Shown: positions 1 to 9,592 of the stretch, in pieces
Position numbering within the stretch: the first letter of the stretch is position 1
How the letters are laid out: each line of letters begins with the position of its first letter
NCBI RefSeq assembly: GCF_022867885.1
Contig: NZ_JALIFP010000025.1
Coordinates: forward strand, 1-54,741
Source of the DNA: Lederbergia sp. NSJ-179
Lineage (GTDB): Bacteria > Bacillota > Bacilli > Bacillales > Bacillaceae_C
DNA length: 54,741 nucleotides
Direction: 5' to 3'
Notes under the pieces: model-generated
Told to the model about the DNA's origin: nothing
The model's input: the letters and a program-made list of their open reading frames with translations, nothing else
The model's database searches: none
Program-made: the position numbers and the translations under genes

Positions 1-84
1 GAAAACAGCAACGCATCCTTTTTTATACAAAAAAAGGAGTAAAATTCAACTTTTCACAAAAAAAATAATGCCCTTATTTTTTGT

Positions 85-1370
85 TCATACACCAAAAAAT
101 GATACAGCGCAAAAAGCTCCTCGTATAAAAGTATTGACATCCAACCCTGATTTTATGAAGTCTTCGCCTAGATGCTCTATTTGTTGAAAAGCCCCTACAT
201 CAAATTCTGAGCGGGATTCAGGTCCGCCAGCGGCTTCTAGCTTATATAGTGCCTGTAGATTTTTCCCTTTAAATTTTTCCATTCTTTCCACTAGCATCTC
301 ATCGATATCTTTACCTTCAAATAAATGGTTAAAAGGTGCGTGGATAGCTGATTCCCCTAAAGAGCCAATATGCTCATCAGAATATAAAAATTTCATTACT
401 TCCATCGCTTCGTCTTTATGTTGACTTGGCTCTGTAATACCCAACCCCCATCCGCCTGCCAACGGACCAATATTGGGTGCCTCTTCCCATTGTGGGTATG
501 TGACAATATCAAAGTTTAAATCTTCAGGCGTACCTATATCCAGCCATAAAGGTCTCATCGCCAGTGTTCTTGATTCTGTCCAAGGGTCCACTTCCGGCAT
601 TTCATTCCCTGGCATGTTATAAACATTTTCCACCATTTCTAACCATTGCTTCACATAGGGACTTTTTGTCCATAATACTTCATCCGTTTCAGGATCAATT
701 AATTGGGTCCTTCCAATGATTTGGCTCATAGGCAAATGCCCATTTCCGGTGATATCCAGTCCTTGATATTGAACGCCATTCCTTTCACCAGTTACTTGGG
801 ATGCAAGAGCTGTCACTTCTTTCCATGTCATTCCATCCTTGGGATATTCAACGCCAAATAGATCGAAAATATCTTTATTATAGTGCAATGCATAATGATC
901 AGCCATAAAAGGCAATAACCAAATTTCCCCGTTCGCCCATGATTTCCATTCATCTAAATGAGCTGGATCATAACGAGATAAATCAAAGTCATGTTTTTCT
1001 AGTAATTCCGTCATATCATAATTCAGCTCATATTCTTCCAAAAGATTGACATGGTATTGACGATAAGCAAAAATAAGATCTGGAACATTCCCAGCAGTGA
1101 GTGCCTCTTCAATCCAATCTTTATTACCAGTATCCCCACCGATATTTTTTACAGTAATATGGGGAAATTGTTCTTCCACTACCTCTTTAATATTCTCTTG
1201 AAAACCTTGTCCCCAATCTTCCCACATCATAATCGTTAAGGTAATATCCTCTTTTTTTCAATGTTCCCCTCAGAATCAGAAGTGACATCTTTTTCCTTAT
1301 TGCAACCAAACAATAGAAATAAAGATACAAAGAACATAATAGATAACAATAATTGCTTGTTCAAGAACAT
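85..1370 (-). pseudogene. Sugar ABC transporter solute-binding lipoprotein, frameshifted
   Basis: Extracellular solute-binding protein (family 1 type) that would capture a sugar or oligosaccharide outside the membrane. The body (381 codons from 1230) reads from MMWEDWGQGF through a typical GGWGLGITEPS segment. It lacks a signal peptide in its own frame. Upstream, from an ATG at 1370 behind GGAGGAG, another frame encodes a lipoprotein signal ending in LFLLFGC (lipobox), then stops after about 40 codons. Adding one base in the seven-T run at 1252-1258 (poly-A on the coding strand) joins the two frames through ...EDITLTIMMWEDWG. The joined length of about 425 residues fits the family. The C-terminal tail (GAFCAVSFFGV) is hydrophobic and unlike the family, so a second lesion near 120 is possible. 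It is either a real one-base lesion or a sequencing error. Confidence 0.75.
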
Positions 1371-1579
1371 ATACATCTCCTCCATCTTATTTAATTTTGA
1401 AAACTGTGCTTACCTACTTTCACCGTCCCGTCTAAAAAAGAAAGAGTAAAACCCGTTTTACAGCCAATTTCTTCATTAACCTATAGACCAATTTATCTAA
1501 TTGTAATTTTCTGATATATCGCTAACTTTATACCGAACTTATCTTTTCTTCTGTAAAAAAACTGTTAGGTTTACCTTTT

Positions 1580-1790
1580 TTACTCTATTTCATTCACCGA
1601 AACTCTCATTTCCCCAGGTTCACGATTATCCCACACACAATAAGGAATCGCTTTCATTTTAGGCCTTTCACTTTCACTGTCTTCCCAACCTGATTCATCA
1701 TAAGATAAAGCATCTCCTTGAATAGTTGCCATACCATTCAGTAAATCTTTCCGGAAGTCTTATCTGGTTTTCAATTTGCCTTCACTATGT
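1580..1790 (-). pseudogene. C-terminal remnant of a second GH127-type glycosidase
   Basis: On the minus strand this stretch encodes, in one frame ending at TAA 1580-1582, a segment containing NGMATIQGDALSYDE and then KAIPYCVWDNREPGEMRV. This is the characteristic C-terminal end of the GH127/DUF1680 beta-L-arabinofuranosidase family. An in-frame stop lies just upstream (near 1767) and no start or catalytic region is present. It is not part of the GH127 gene at 2106-4405, which has its own distinct C-terminus and terminator. The remaining sequence between 1440 and 2050 shows no gene. I read it as a decayed paralogue left by deletion. Confidence 0.7.
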
Positions 1791-2052
1791 GTCGCCATGG
1801 ATTCGATTACTGTTCTATTAAACCTCAGCCACCTTTCTTTTCTCTTTGTTATGATTACTTGCATTTTTCATGCCAAAAGAATGGATAGAATATACTATCC
1901 ATGTCAACTTTTCTAAAGAATAGAATTTTTTATATAAATCTTTTTTCATTGGGAGAAATAATACCAGAGAAAGGAAAAATTTTTTACACATAAATCTTTT
2001 TATTCTAAACTCTTTGACAGCTCATTTTTCAATTCTTATGCTTCCATAAATG

Positions 2053-2092
2053 TAAAAAAAGAAAGGGAGTGTAGTCATTTTTCCTACACTCT
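2053..2092 (-). terminator. Rho-independent terminator after the GH127 gene
   Basis: Inverted repeat GAGTGTAG / CTACACTC (arms about 2067-2074 and 2084-2091). On the minus strand it is followed by CCCTTTCTTTTTTT, just beyond the end of the GH127 reading frame at 2106. Confidence 0.75.
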
Positions 2093-2105
2093 CTTACAAC
2101 AAATC

Positions 2106-4405
2106 TCAGCTTTTTACGTTCGTATATACATTTTTATTGACCATCCGTATACCGAAAATCCGCCTAACTCTTCCTTGAGGATGGGCTTGGAATTTTACAG
2201 TTACATGACTCTTATCTTCATAAATTTCTGGAGGAATAACATAGTTGACAGTATAAAACCTGGATGTTTCATTAAACCCATCTGTTGGCTGTACCGTTAA
2301 ATGGCGGTCATTTATAAAAATATCAAATTCCGTTTCTCTTCTTTGTAATTCTTTTGCATAGGTAATGACCAACATCATTTCTTCTTGATGATCTACCTTG
2401 AGATCAAAGGAAAACCAGCCCCACCATAAGCCGTCCTACACTTTCTACTTTGCAAGGCACCAACTCGCGTATCGTCCCCATCAAAATGATGGTCACGTTC
2501 TGGTTGCATTTCTCCGGGCTGAACATAGTCGATTGTTGCCTTTTCTAGAATATTTATTTGTTTTCGAGCATGGAGATAATCCTTCTGACGCTTTTCCCAT
2601 TCTTCTTGCGTAAACAAATCCCAGTAAACCGAATACATTTTATCATGCATACGGTAGAACGGATAAAGTTCAATATCTCTTGGATACCCCGCTTGGACCG
2701 TTCGGAAAGTATTTGTTTTTCCTTGTACAGGCTGAATCCATCCAGATAATGATTTTCCTTCGGGGATAAATACAGGTGTATACAAAAAATCAGTTGCTTC
2801 CGGGTCACCCAACGGGCCCAATTCCCCGGCAAGGACGAGCGGTCCATACATAATGGCGACCCGCTTCGGATTATCTGGCATCCTTTCGAGACGTAATGTC
2901 ATCGGAATCTTAATTTCCACTCTGTCATTGTTGTTCCAAACTCGTTCAATCTCGATAAAACTTCCAGGTTGGGCATCCGTTTCATAATTTTCATCGTTTA
3001 TTTTGATTAAAATTCCTTGTTCTGCCCAAGATGGGTAACGGATATTCATGGTGAATTTTTCAGGTTTCGCACATTGAACACGGATATAAATATCATTTTC
3101 TTCAGGATATTCTGTTTCCTGAAATACTTTAATCCCTCTTTCACCCCAATTCAGAGAAGATGGAATATATTGATTCACATATAATTGGTCTCCATTATGG
3201 AAGTAAATGCTATTTCCATAGCTTGCATGATTTTCCATTCCAGTGCCAACACAACATGTAAAATGATCAAACTTATGATTATATTCCTTATACCCTCCCA
3301 TATCCAATGACAAAAAGTAGGTGACCCCTCCTTCTAGTGGATCTTGAGAAGCCAGTATATGGTTAAAGAGAGCCCTTTCATAATAATCGGCTGCTTTTGT
3401 AGAGCGATTCCATTCAAATAAATATTTCGTCAGTTTTAGCATATTATACGTATTACAAGTTTCGGTCGTATGAGGGCCAAGGCGATCACTAAGTTGATCT
3501 GGAGGACCAAAATATTCTTCAAAACTATGCCCGCCAGTAACATAAGAATGATGATCAACAACTTGCTCCCAAAAGAATTCAGCTATCTTCTTCCGTTTCA
3601 TATCATTCGTCAACTCATATTCCCTTGCAAGACCGATAATCTTTGGAATTTGTGTATTCGCATGTCTTCCTGGCAAACTATCTTCCTGCTCCGAAAGTGG
3701 GTCGAGAATTTGCTTATGCCAAAATCGTTGAGCCATTTTTAAATATTTCTCATCCCCAGTATCTGCATATAAGTCGACCAATACCTCATTAATTCCTCCA
3801 AACTCACATTCCATTACTTCTTGCATTTGCTCCTCATCCAGTCTAGAAAATACAGTATCAAGCCAGTCGGCTAATTTAATAGCGACATTAAGAGCTTTAG
3901 AATTCCCAACAAGATGCAATGAATCACGTAAACCAGCAAATAATTTATGGATTGTATAAAGGGGTGCCCATAAACCATTTAGATCAAAGCCTTTTGATTC
4001 AATCTTCCCCTCCGAAACTTGTTGGAAAACTTCTTTCGCATTTGGAATACCTGAAACATAGCCATCCCCATGAGCTTCTTGGCATTCACTAAGTTCATCC
4101 ACAATATAATTGACTCGCGTTTTGAAACGATCATCATCTAATGAAGCATAAAGCATTGCACAAGCGGATAAATAATGACCGAGTGTATGCCCAGATAAGC
4201 TCATCGCCTCCCAACCTTCATATTGAGGGGCTTTTGGTTCCAAACCGGCATACTCTCTAAACCTGGCTAATAGTCGATCTGGTTCAAGTTGCAGCAAATA
4301 ATCTCGATTCAACTCCATCGCATGCTTAAAAGGTCCACCCAACACTTTGACATTTTTCAAATGAAAAGGTTTTGCCATTGTTTCAATTCTCATTTCTAGC
4401 ATCAT
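2106..4405 (-). pseudogene. GH127 family beta-L-arabinofuranosidase, frameshifted near the 3' end
   Basis: Glycoside hydrolase of the GH127 (DUF1680) family, which removes beta-L-arabinofuranosyl residues. The first frame (2393-4405, 670 codons) holds the (alpha/alpha)6 barrel. It carries the catalytic/zinc motifs TTETCNTYNM and FTCCVGTGMENH (Glu plus Cys cluster). It ends abnormally as GGAGFPLISR. The next frame (2106-2378) continues the family's C-terminal beta domain. Between them the other frame reads WFSFDLKVDHQEEMMLV, so one base is missing around 2423-2433, next to a short G run on the coding strand. Restored length is about 765 residues, usual for the family. Start ATG 4405 follows AAGGGGG. 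No signal peptide is seen, suggesting cytosolic action on imported oligosaccharide. It lies 61 bp downstream of the M24 peptidase gene. Confidence 0.8.
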
Positions 4406-4466
4406 CAGGTCCCCCTTGTAAATTCAATATGAGCGCTTAGAATTACATCTATTTCCGATCCTTCTT

Positions 4467-5534
4467 TTAAAGGATGATAAGGTCTCGTGGTGACTTCGTT
4501 AATATTTCATTCCCATTTTGTTTAATGAATAGATCATCTTCAATTCTCACACCACCTAAATCGGGAAGATAGATGCCTGGTTCTACAGTGATCACCATTC
4601 CCGCTTGTAAATCTTGAGTAGATCTTGGCGACAAAAATGGATCTTCATGAATCATTAACCCAATACCATGACCTGCTCCATGTCCGAAATAGTCTCCGTA
4701 ACCTTCTTTTTTAATGAAATCACGAACGATCGCATCTGCTTGTTCTGCAGGCATCCCATGTTTGATTACTGCTGTACATTGTAGCAATGCATCAAGAACA
4801 ATCTGATAAATTTCTTTTAATTTTGGATGTGGGTCCCCAACGGCAACCGTTCTCGTCATGTCTGACCGGTACCCCTCATATAATGCACCAAAATCAAGTG
4901 TGACCATATCTCCCTTTTCAATCACTTTTTCACTGGCAACACCATGAGGGAGGGCTGACCGGGATCCAGAAGCGACAATAATGATGGAGGAATTGGATGT
5001 CGCTCCATTTTTCCGCATACAAAATTCCAGCTCATTTGCAACCTCAATCTCCGTTACACCTGGACGAATAAAGTTTAAAATATGCTCAAACGCCAAATCG
5101 GCAATTGAAGCTGCCTTCCGCAGTTTTTCAACCTCCATTTCCGTCTTGACTAAACGAAGACTTTCAACAACATTGGTCGTTGGGCAGAGGCCCACATCAA
5201 GTTTCTCATTTAATTGCAAATAAAAGTCATAGGTAACAAAACTTGCTTCAAAGCCAAATTTCTCCATATTTTCACTTTTAACTAGCTGAACAATCGTCTC
5301 CATCATCGAAGCCGATTGACCACAAATATGAATATCATAGTCTGTGATTTGTTCATGGGCTTGTTTGTCGTAACGGAAATCTGTCAAAAAAATCGCTTTT
5401 GTCCGTGAAACAATGACAACCCCAGATGTCCCTGTAAAATTCGTTAAATAGCGAACATTTTCCGGCTTACTAATAAGCATTCCATCCATCTGAAGCTTTT
5501 CAAGCTGTTCTCTAATCTTCTCTACCAATAACAT
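4467..5534 (-). CDS. M24 family Xaa-Pro peptidase (aminopeptidase P / prolidase type)
   Basis: Metallopeptidase with an N-terminal creatinase-like domain (about residues 1-125) and a pita-bread catalytic domain. Metal ligands are visible in order: TLDFGALYEGYRSDMTRT (two Asp), GHGAGHGIGLMIHE (His), ITVEPGIY (Glu) and GVRIEDD (Glu). Such enzymes cleave peptide bonds before proline. The open frame begins at a GTG (5549), but GAGGAGG overlaps that codon and is ideally placed for the ATG at 5534 (MLLVEKIREQ), which I take as the start. It is divergent from rpoN. The adjacent hydroxyproline module suggests, as inference only, a role in releasing proline or hydroxyproline from collagen-type dipeptides. 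Confidence 0.88.
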   Translation of the reverse strand: MLLVEKIREQLEKLQMDGMLISKPENVRYLTNFTGTSGVVIVSRTKAIFLTDFRYDKQAHEQITDYDIHICGQSASMMETIVQLVKSENMEKFGFEASFVTYDFYLQLNEKLDVGLCPTTNVVESLRLVKTEMEVEKLRKAASIADLAFEHILNFIRPGVTEIEVANELEFCMRKNGATSNSSIIIVASGSRSALPHGVASEKVIEKGDMVTLDFGALYEGYRSDMTRTVAVGDPHPKLKEIYQIVLDALLQCTAVIKHGMPAEQADAIVRDFIKKEGYGDYFGHGAGHGIGLMIHEDPFLSPRSTQDLQAGMVITVEPGIYLPDLGGVRIEDDLFIKQNGNEILTKSPRDLIIL

Positions 5535-5770
5535 CAAAATCCTCCTCACTTATCATTCTTTCATATTCTTCACTTATAAACATGCAAGTCCTATGCCAAT
5601 CTTGCAAAACGAACGATTTAATCCAATTCTTTTCTTTAAGTCCATCAATCTTTCTCAACGAATAGATGGGCATAATTATTGTGCAAAACGGTATAAAATA
5701 TTGTATAGTATATTAAAAAACATCACAAAATTTGGTTATTTGGTGCAAATTCAAGAAAGGAGGTAAAAAA

Positions 5771-7090
5771 TTGGAGCTAGGTTTGTTTCAAAAACAAACA
5801 ACAAACTTGGTCATGACGACAGAACTAAAACAAGCCATTGCCTTATTACAGTATTCAACAATGGAATTAGCGCAATTTATCCAAGAACAGGCATTGGAAA
5901 ATCCGCTTATTGAATTAGAAGAAAAGAAACAACAATCACAGGTTGAGGAAACCTATGACTTTTCAAGAAGAAATTCCACAAGAAATAATGAACCGCTAAG
6001 TCCTTTAGATTTTGTTGCAGAGGAAAAAGGAGGGTTATCGGAAAGCCTATTGGAACAACTCCAATGGTTAGACATATCCGCAAAGGATCGTTCTATATTA
6101 AAGTTTTTAATCCATAGCCTGGACGACAACGGATATTTAACGATCAGTAGTCGAGAAGCAGCCCAACATCTATCGATTGCAGAGCCTATTGTTGAAAGGA
6201 ACATTAAGAAATTACAAGCTTTGGAGCCAATAGGCGTAGGTTCCAGAGACTTAAAAGAATGCTTGCTTTTACAATTGAAAGCCTACTATCCTGAAAAGGA
6301 ATTAGCCGCAAAAGTAATAAGTGATCATCTTGAAATGTTTGCTCATAAAAAATGGCCAGAGCTTGCGCAAAAATTACGTGTTTCATTAAATGACATTAAA
6401 GATGTTGCGAATTGTATCCAGACACTCCAACCAAAGCCATGTATCGGGATTGAGTATGGTCCGACAAGATACATGGTTCCCGATATTACGATCGTAAAAG
6501 AGAATGATGAATATATCGTCTCTTTAAATGACCATTTTCTGCCAGGGATTCGGTTGAACACAACCTATAAAGATATGTTATCCCAAAGTAATGAAACCGC
6601 TCACTATTTTCATGAAAAATATAACCACTATAAATGGCTGACCAGGAGTATCGAACAACGTCGGAATACACTGTTGAAAATTGTTGACGTACTTGTCAAT
6701 AAACAAAGGGAATTTTTGGATCACGGCTTTTATATGTTACAACCCTTAACATTAAAGGAAATCGCCTATGAAATTGACATGCATGAATCTTCCGTTAGTC
6801 GGGCGGTAAAAAACAAAGTGATTCAGACTCCGAAAGGGACGTTCGAAATGCAGCGGCTATTTACGTCCAAATTAAAAAAAGAGGATGGCGGTCATACCTC
6901 CTCAACAAAAGTAAAAATCTTAATTCAAACCATTATTGAGCAAGAGGATAAACAAAAGCCTCTCTCTGATCAAAAAATAGCCGAACATTTATATAATCAT
7001 AATAAAATCGCCATTTCCAGGCGGACAGTCGCCAAATATAGAGAAGAATTAAACCTGCTATCTTCAAGTAAACGAAAGGAATTTTTTTAA
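5771..7090 (+). CDS. sigL: RNA polymerase sigma-54 factor
   Basis: Sigma-54 directs RNA polymerase to -24/-12 promoters and needs an ATP-driven activator. Domains in order: region I (TTELKQAIALLQYSTMELAQ), core-binding region in the middle, the helix-turn-helix around HESSVSRAVKNK, and the C-terminal RpoN box SRRTVAKYREELNL. The open frame extends to 5732, but AGAAAGGAGG at 5754-5763 points to the TTG at 5771 (MELGLFQKQTT), giving 439 residues, normal for SigL. It lies beside a hydroxyproline cluster that has its own sigma-54 activator gene and two -24/-12 promoters, so the local module carries its own sigma factor. It is convergent with the aldehyde dehydrogenase gene. Confidence 0.95.
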   Translation: MELGLFQKQTTNLVMTTELKQAIALLQYSTMELAQFIQEQALENPLIELEEKKQQSQVEETYDFSRRNSTRNNEPLSPLDFVAEEKGGLSESLLEQLQWLDISAKDRSILKFLIHSLDDNGYLTISSREAAQHLSIAEPIVERNIKKLQALEPIGVGSRDLKECLLLQLKAYYPEKELAAKVISDHLEMFAHKKWPELAQKLRVSLNDIKDVANCIQTLQPKPCIGIEYGPTRYMVPDITIVKENDEYIVSLNDHFLPGIRLNTTYKDMLSQSNETAHYFHEKYNHYKWLTRSIEQRRNTLLKIVDVLVNKQREFLDHGFYMLQPLTLKEIAYEIDMHESSVSRAVKNKVIQTPKGTFEMQRLFTSKLKKEDGGHTSSTKVKILIQTIIEQEDKQKPLSDQKIAEHLYNHNKIAISRRTVAKYREELNLLSSSKRKEFF

Positions 7091-7094
7091 AGAT

Positions 7095-7129
7095 GGGAAA
7101 GGGCCTCCACACACGTAGAAACCCTTTCC
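7095..7129. terminator. Bidirectional terminator between sigL and the aldehyde dehydrogenase gene
   Basis: Inverted repeat GGAAAGGG (7096-7103) / CCCTTTCC (7122-7129) between two convergent stop codons (7090 and 7133). The T tracts are short on both strands. Confidence 0.6.
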
Positions 7130-7132
7130 TTG

Positions 7133-8617
7133 TTACTGTAGATTCACCCAAATACTTTTGACTTCCGTATAGTTATCCAATGCGTAACTACCCATTTCTC
7201 TTCCCATTCCAGATTGTTTATAGCCACCAAATGCAGCAGCGGGATTCTCAAGATTATAATCATTAATCCAAACGGTTCCGGCTTTTAAGCGATGGGCTAC
7301 ATGATGGGCCCGTTTCACATCCGATGTCCATACACCTGCTGCTAAACCGAATGCACTATCATTTGCCCTCTTAATCACTTCTTCTGTTGTATCAAATGGA
7401 AACACAGTAACGACCGGGCCGAAAATTTCCTCTCGCGCAATCGTCATATCATCCCCGACATCGGCAAATACCGTAGGAGTAATAAAATACCCTTTATCAA
7501 AGGCTTTTTTACCTCCTGTCACTAATCTGGCCCCTTCCTCAATCCCTTTTTGTATATAGCTCAATACCCGATTACATTGTTCCTCCGACACTAATGGTCC
7601 CATTTCCGTTGTTGGATTTAAACCTTCACCCAATTTCATCTTTCTTGACCGGTCAGCCAATTCGGCAACTACCTTATTATAATATTTCCGTTGAACATAT
7701 ACACGGGATCCAGCACTACAGTTTTGACCGTGATTATACATTATTCCTTGAAAGGCACCTTCAATCGCCTTATCCATATCGGCATCTTCAAAAATAATAT
7801 TCGGCGATTTTCCTCCGAGTTCCAGTATCACATGTTTAACCGTTTTAGCGGCTTCACGCATAATTTCTTTCCCGACAACTGTTGAACCTGTAAAGGCAAT
7901 TTTATCGATATCTTGATGTCTTACGATGGCAGCACCGGCTTTTTCTCCAAACCCAGGAACAAAATTGACCACCCCATCAGGAAAACCGGCATCTTTAAAC
8001 AATCTCGCTGCATAAAGTACCGAGAGTGGCGTTTGTTCGGCCGGTTTTAGAACAACTGTACAACCTGTTGCAAGGGCTGCCCCTAATTTCCATGATGCCA
8101 TTAATAGAGGGAAATTCCATGGAATAATTTGGCCCACAACCCCTACTGGTTCATGTCTTGTATAATGTAAATAATCGGGGAGTATTGGGGTTGTTTGTCC
8201 CAATACCTTCGTTGCCCAACCGGCATAATAGCGGAAATGTTCGACAGTCCCAGGAATATCATCCTCCAAAGCCACAGCATACGGTTTACCATTATCCAAT
8301 GCTTCCAGCTGGGCTAGTTCCTCCTTATTTTCCTCGATGAGGTCAGCCAATTTATAAATCAGATGGGATCGTTCAGCTGCACTTAATCGAGGCCACTCTC
8401 CCTCTTCAAATGCTCGACGTGCTGCCCGTACAGCCCGATCGATATCCATTTCTTCCGCCTCACTCACTTCAGCAATCACTTCTTCTGTCGCCGGATTGGT
8501 TATAGCAAAAGTTTTTCCAGAGGTTGCTGGAACAAATTCACCATTTATATATAACGGAATCTCGCCAGCCAGAAATTCTATTACTCTAGGTTTTAACTCG
8601 ATATTTGTGGTAATCAC
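7133..8617 (-). CDS. Aldehyde dehydrogenase, probable 2-oxoglutarate semialdehyde dehydrogenase
   Basis: NAD(P)-dependent aldehyde dehydrogenase of 494 residues, the usual family length. Visible motifs: IPWNFPLLMASWK (cofactor site), FTGSTVVGKEI, LELGGKSPNII (general-base Glu) and GQNCSAGSRVYV (catalytic Cys). It is the last gene of the minus-strand operon with the DapA-like deaminase, racemase-family genes and FAD oxidase. In that context it fits oxidation of 2-oxoglutarate semialdehyde to 2-oxoglutarate, the last step of hydroxyproline catabolism. Sequence alone cannot exclude another aldehyde. The start is a GTG at 8617, immediately after the stop of the preceding gene, with AAGGAGTG upstream inside that gene, so translation is probably coupled. 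Confidence 0.9.
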   Translation of the reverse strand: MITTNIELKPRVIEFLAGEIPLYINGEFVPATSGKTFAITNPATEEVIAEVSEAEEMDIDRAVRAARRAFEEGEWPRLSAAERSHLIYKLADLIEENKEELAQLEALDNGKPYAVALEDDIPGTVEHFRYYAGWATKVLGQTTPILPDYLHYTRHEPVGVVGQIIPWNFPLLMASWKLGAALATGCTVVLKPAEQTPLSVLYAARLFKDAGFPDGVVNFVPGFGEKAGAAIVRHQDIDKIAFTGSTVVGKEIMREAAKTVKHVILELGGKSPNIIFEDADMDKAIEGAFQGIMYNHGQNCSAGSRVYVQRKYYNKVVAELADRSRKMKLGEGLNPTTEMGPLVSEEQCNRVLSYIQKGIEEGARLVTGGKKAFDKGYFITPTVFADVGDDMTIAREEIFGPVVTVFPFDTTEEVIKRANDSAFGLAAGVWTSDVKRAHHVAHRLKAGTVWINDYNLENPAAAFGGYKQSGMGREMGSYALDNYTEVKSIWVNLQ

Positions 8618-9526
8618 TTATATCCACTCCTTTTCATTTTCCAAGACTACTAGACTTTCTAAGATGTTTTGAAGCTTGGTATCTTCTTCCGTTGAAAGGG
8701 GAAGCCTAGGTTTTCGAGATGGTCCACCAGCAAGTCCTTGTAACTCCATTGCTCGCTTCACAATCTGTACATATTTCCCAGAGCCCTCTAAGAAACGACA
8801 AAGTGGTAAAAGGGGATCGTATATCTTCCAAGCAACTTCTAGTTTATTTTCCTGTACCTTATCAAATAAATCAGTCACCAGTCGCGGAACAATATTTCCC
8901 GCCACTGAGATCCATCCTGTCGCTCCCACTAAAAACGATTCCAACGCAAGGTCATCCGCTCCACAAAATGTATGAATATAAGGGCTGCCCTGTCTTGTAA
9001 GATCCCGAACTTTGCGAATGTCCCCACTGGACTCTTTAACATGTGTAATATTCTCAACCTCACGTCCAACTTTTAACATTAATTCTGTACTCATATCTAC
9101 CCCCGATGTAAAAGGATTATTATAAATCATAACAGGGAAGGCAACAGAGCTTGCAACCGATTTAAAATGTTCATAGATTTCATTTTCTTTTGGATGAGCA
9201 TAGTAAGAATTGATGAGCAAAGCGGCGTCTGCCCCGACAAATTCTGCTTGCTTCGTATACATAATAGCATCATTCGTTGTTTCAGCCGCTGTCCCAACAA
9301 TCAATGGAATACGTCCATTTACTTGTTCCGTCGCGATTTCTGCTACACGAAAACGCTCTTCTTTCGTCAAGCTCACAAATTCACCTGTACTGCCGTTGAC
9401 AACGATTCCGGCAACTTTATTCTGAATAAAATGCTCAATATTCTGTTTTAAACCCGACCAATTGATCTCACCATTCTGTTCCATCGGTGTAATTAATACG
9501 GGAAAAACTCCTTCCAATTTCTTCAT
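8618..9526 (-). CDS. DapA/NAL family lyase, probable pyrroline-4-hydroxy-2-carboxylate deaminase
   Basis: TIM-barrel class I aldolase/lyase, 302 residues. It carries the family hallmarks NGSTGEFVSLTKEER (substrate carboxylate loop), YNNPFTSGVD (catalytic Tyr) and ITHVKESSGDIRKV (Schiff-base Lys). The family includes dihydrodipicolinate synthase and N-acetylneuraminate lyase. Between a hydroxyproline epimerase/oxidase set and a semialdehyde dehydrogenase the expected role is deamination of 1-pyrroline-4-hydroxy-2-carboxylate to 2-oxoglutarate semialdehyde. The stop abuts the start of the aldehyde dehydrogenase gene. The reaction is inferred from context; the fold assignment is secure. Confidence 0.88.
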   Translation of the reverse strand: MKKLEGVFPVLITPMEQNGEINWSGLKQNIEHFIQNKVAGIVVNGSTGEFVSLTKEERFRVAEIATEQVNGRIPLIVGTAAETTNDAIMYTKQAEFVGADAALLINSYYAHPKENEIYEHFKSVASSVAFPVMIYNNPFTSGVDMSTELMLKVGREVENITHVKESSGDIRKVRDLTRQGSPYIHTFCGADDLALESFLVGATGWISVAGNIVPRLVTDLFDKVQENKLEVAWKIYDPLLPLCRFLEGSGKYVQIVKRAMELQGLAGGPSRKPRLPLSTEEDTKLQNILESLVVLENEKEWI

Positions 9527-9592
9527 TTATTATACTCCCTCCTTATGAAATGCCCATCTTTTTTCCGCCTTATTTTCAAGGGGTGGTAATAC

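Noticed and set aside
5732-5770. Upstream extension of sigma-54 from ATG 5732
   Set aside because: The AAGGAGG ribosome-binding site lies inside that extension and the added residues do not match SigL; TTG 5771 is preferred.
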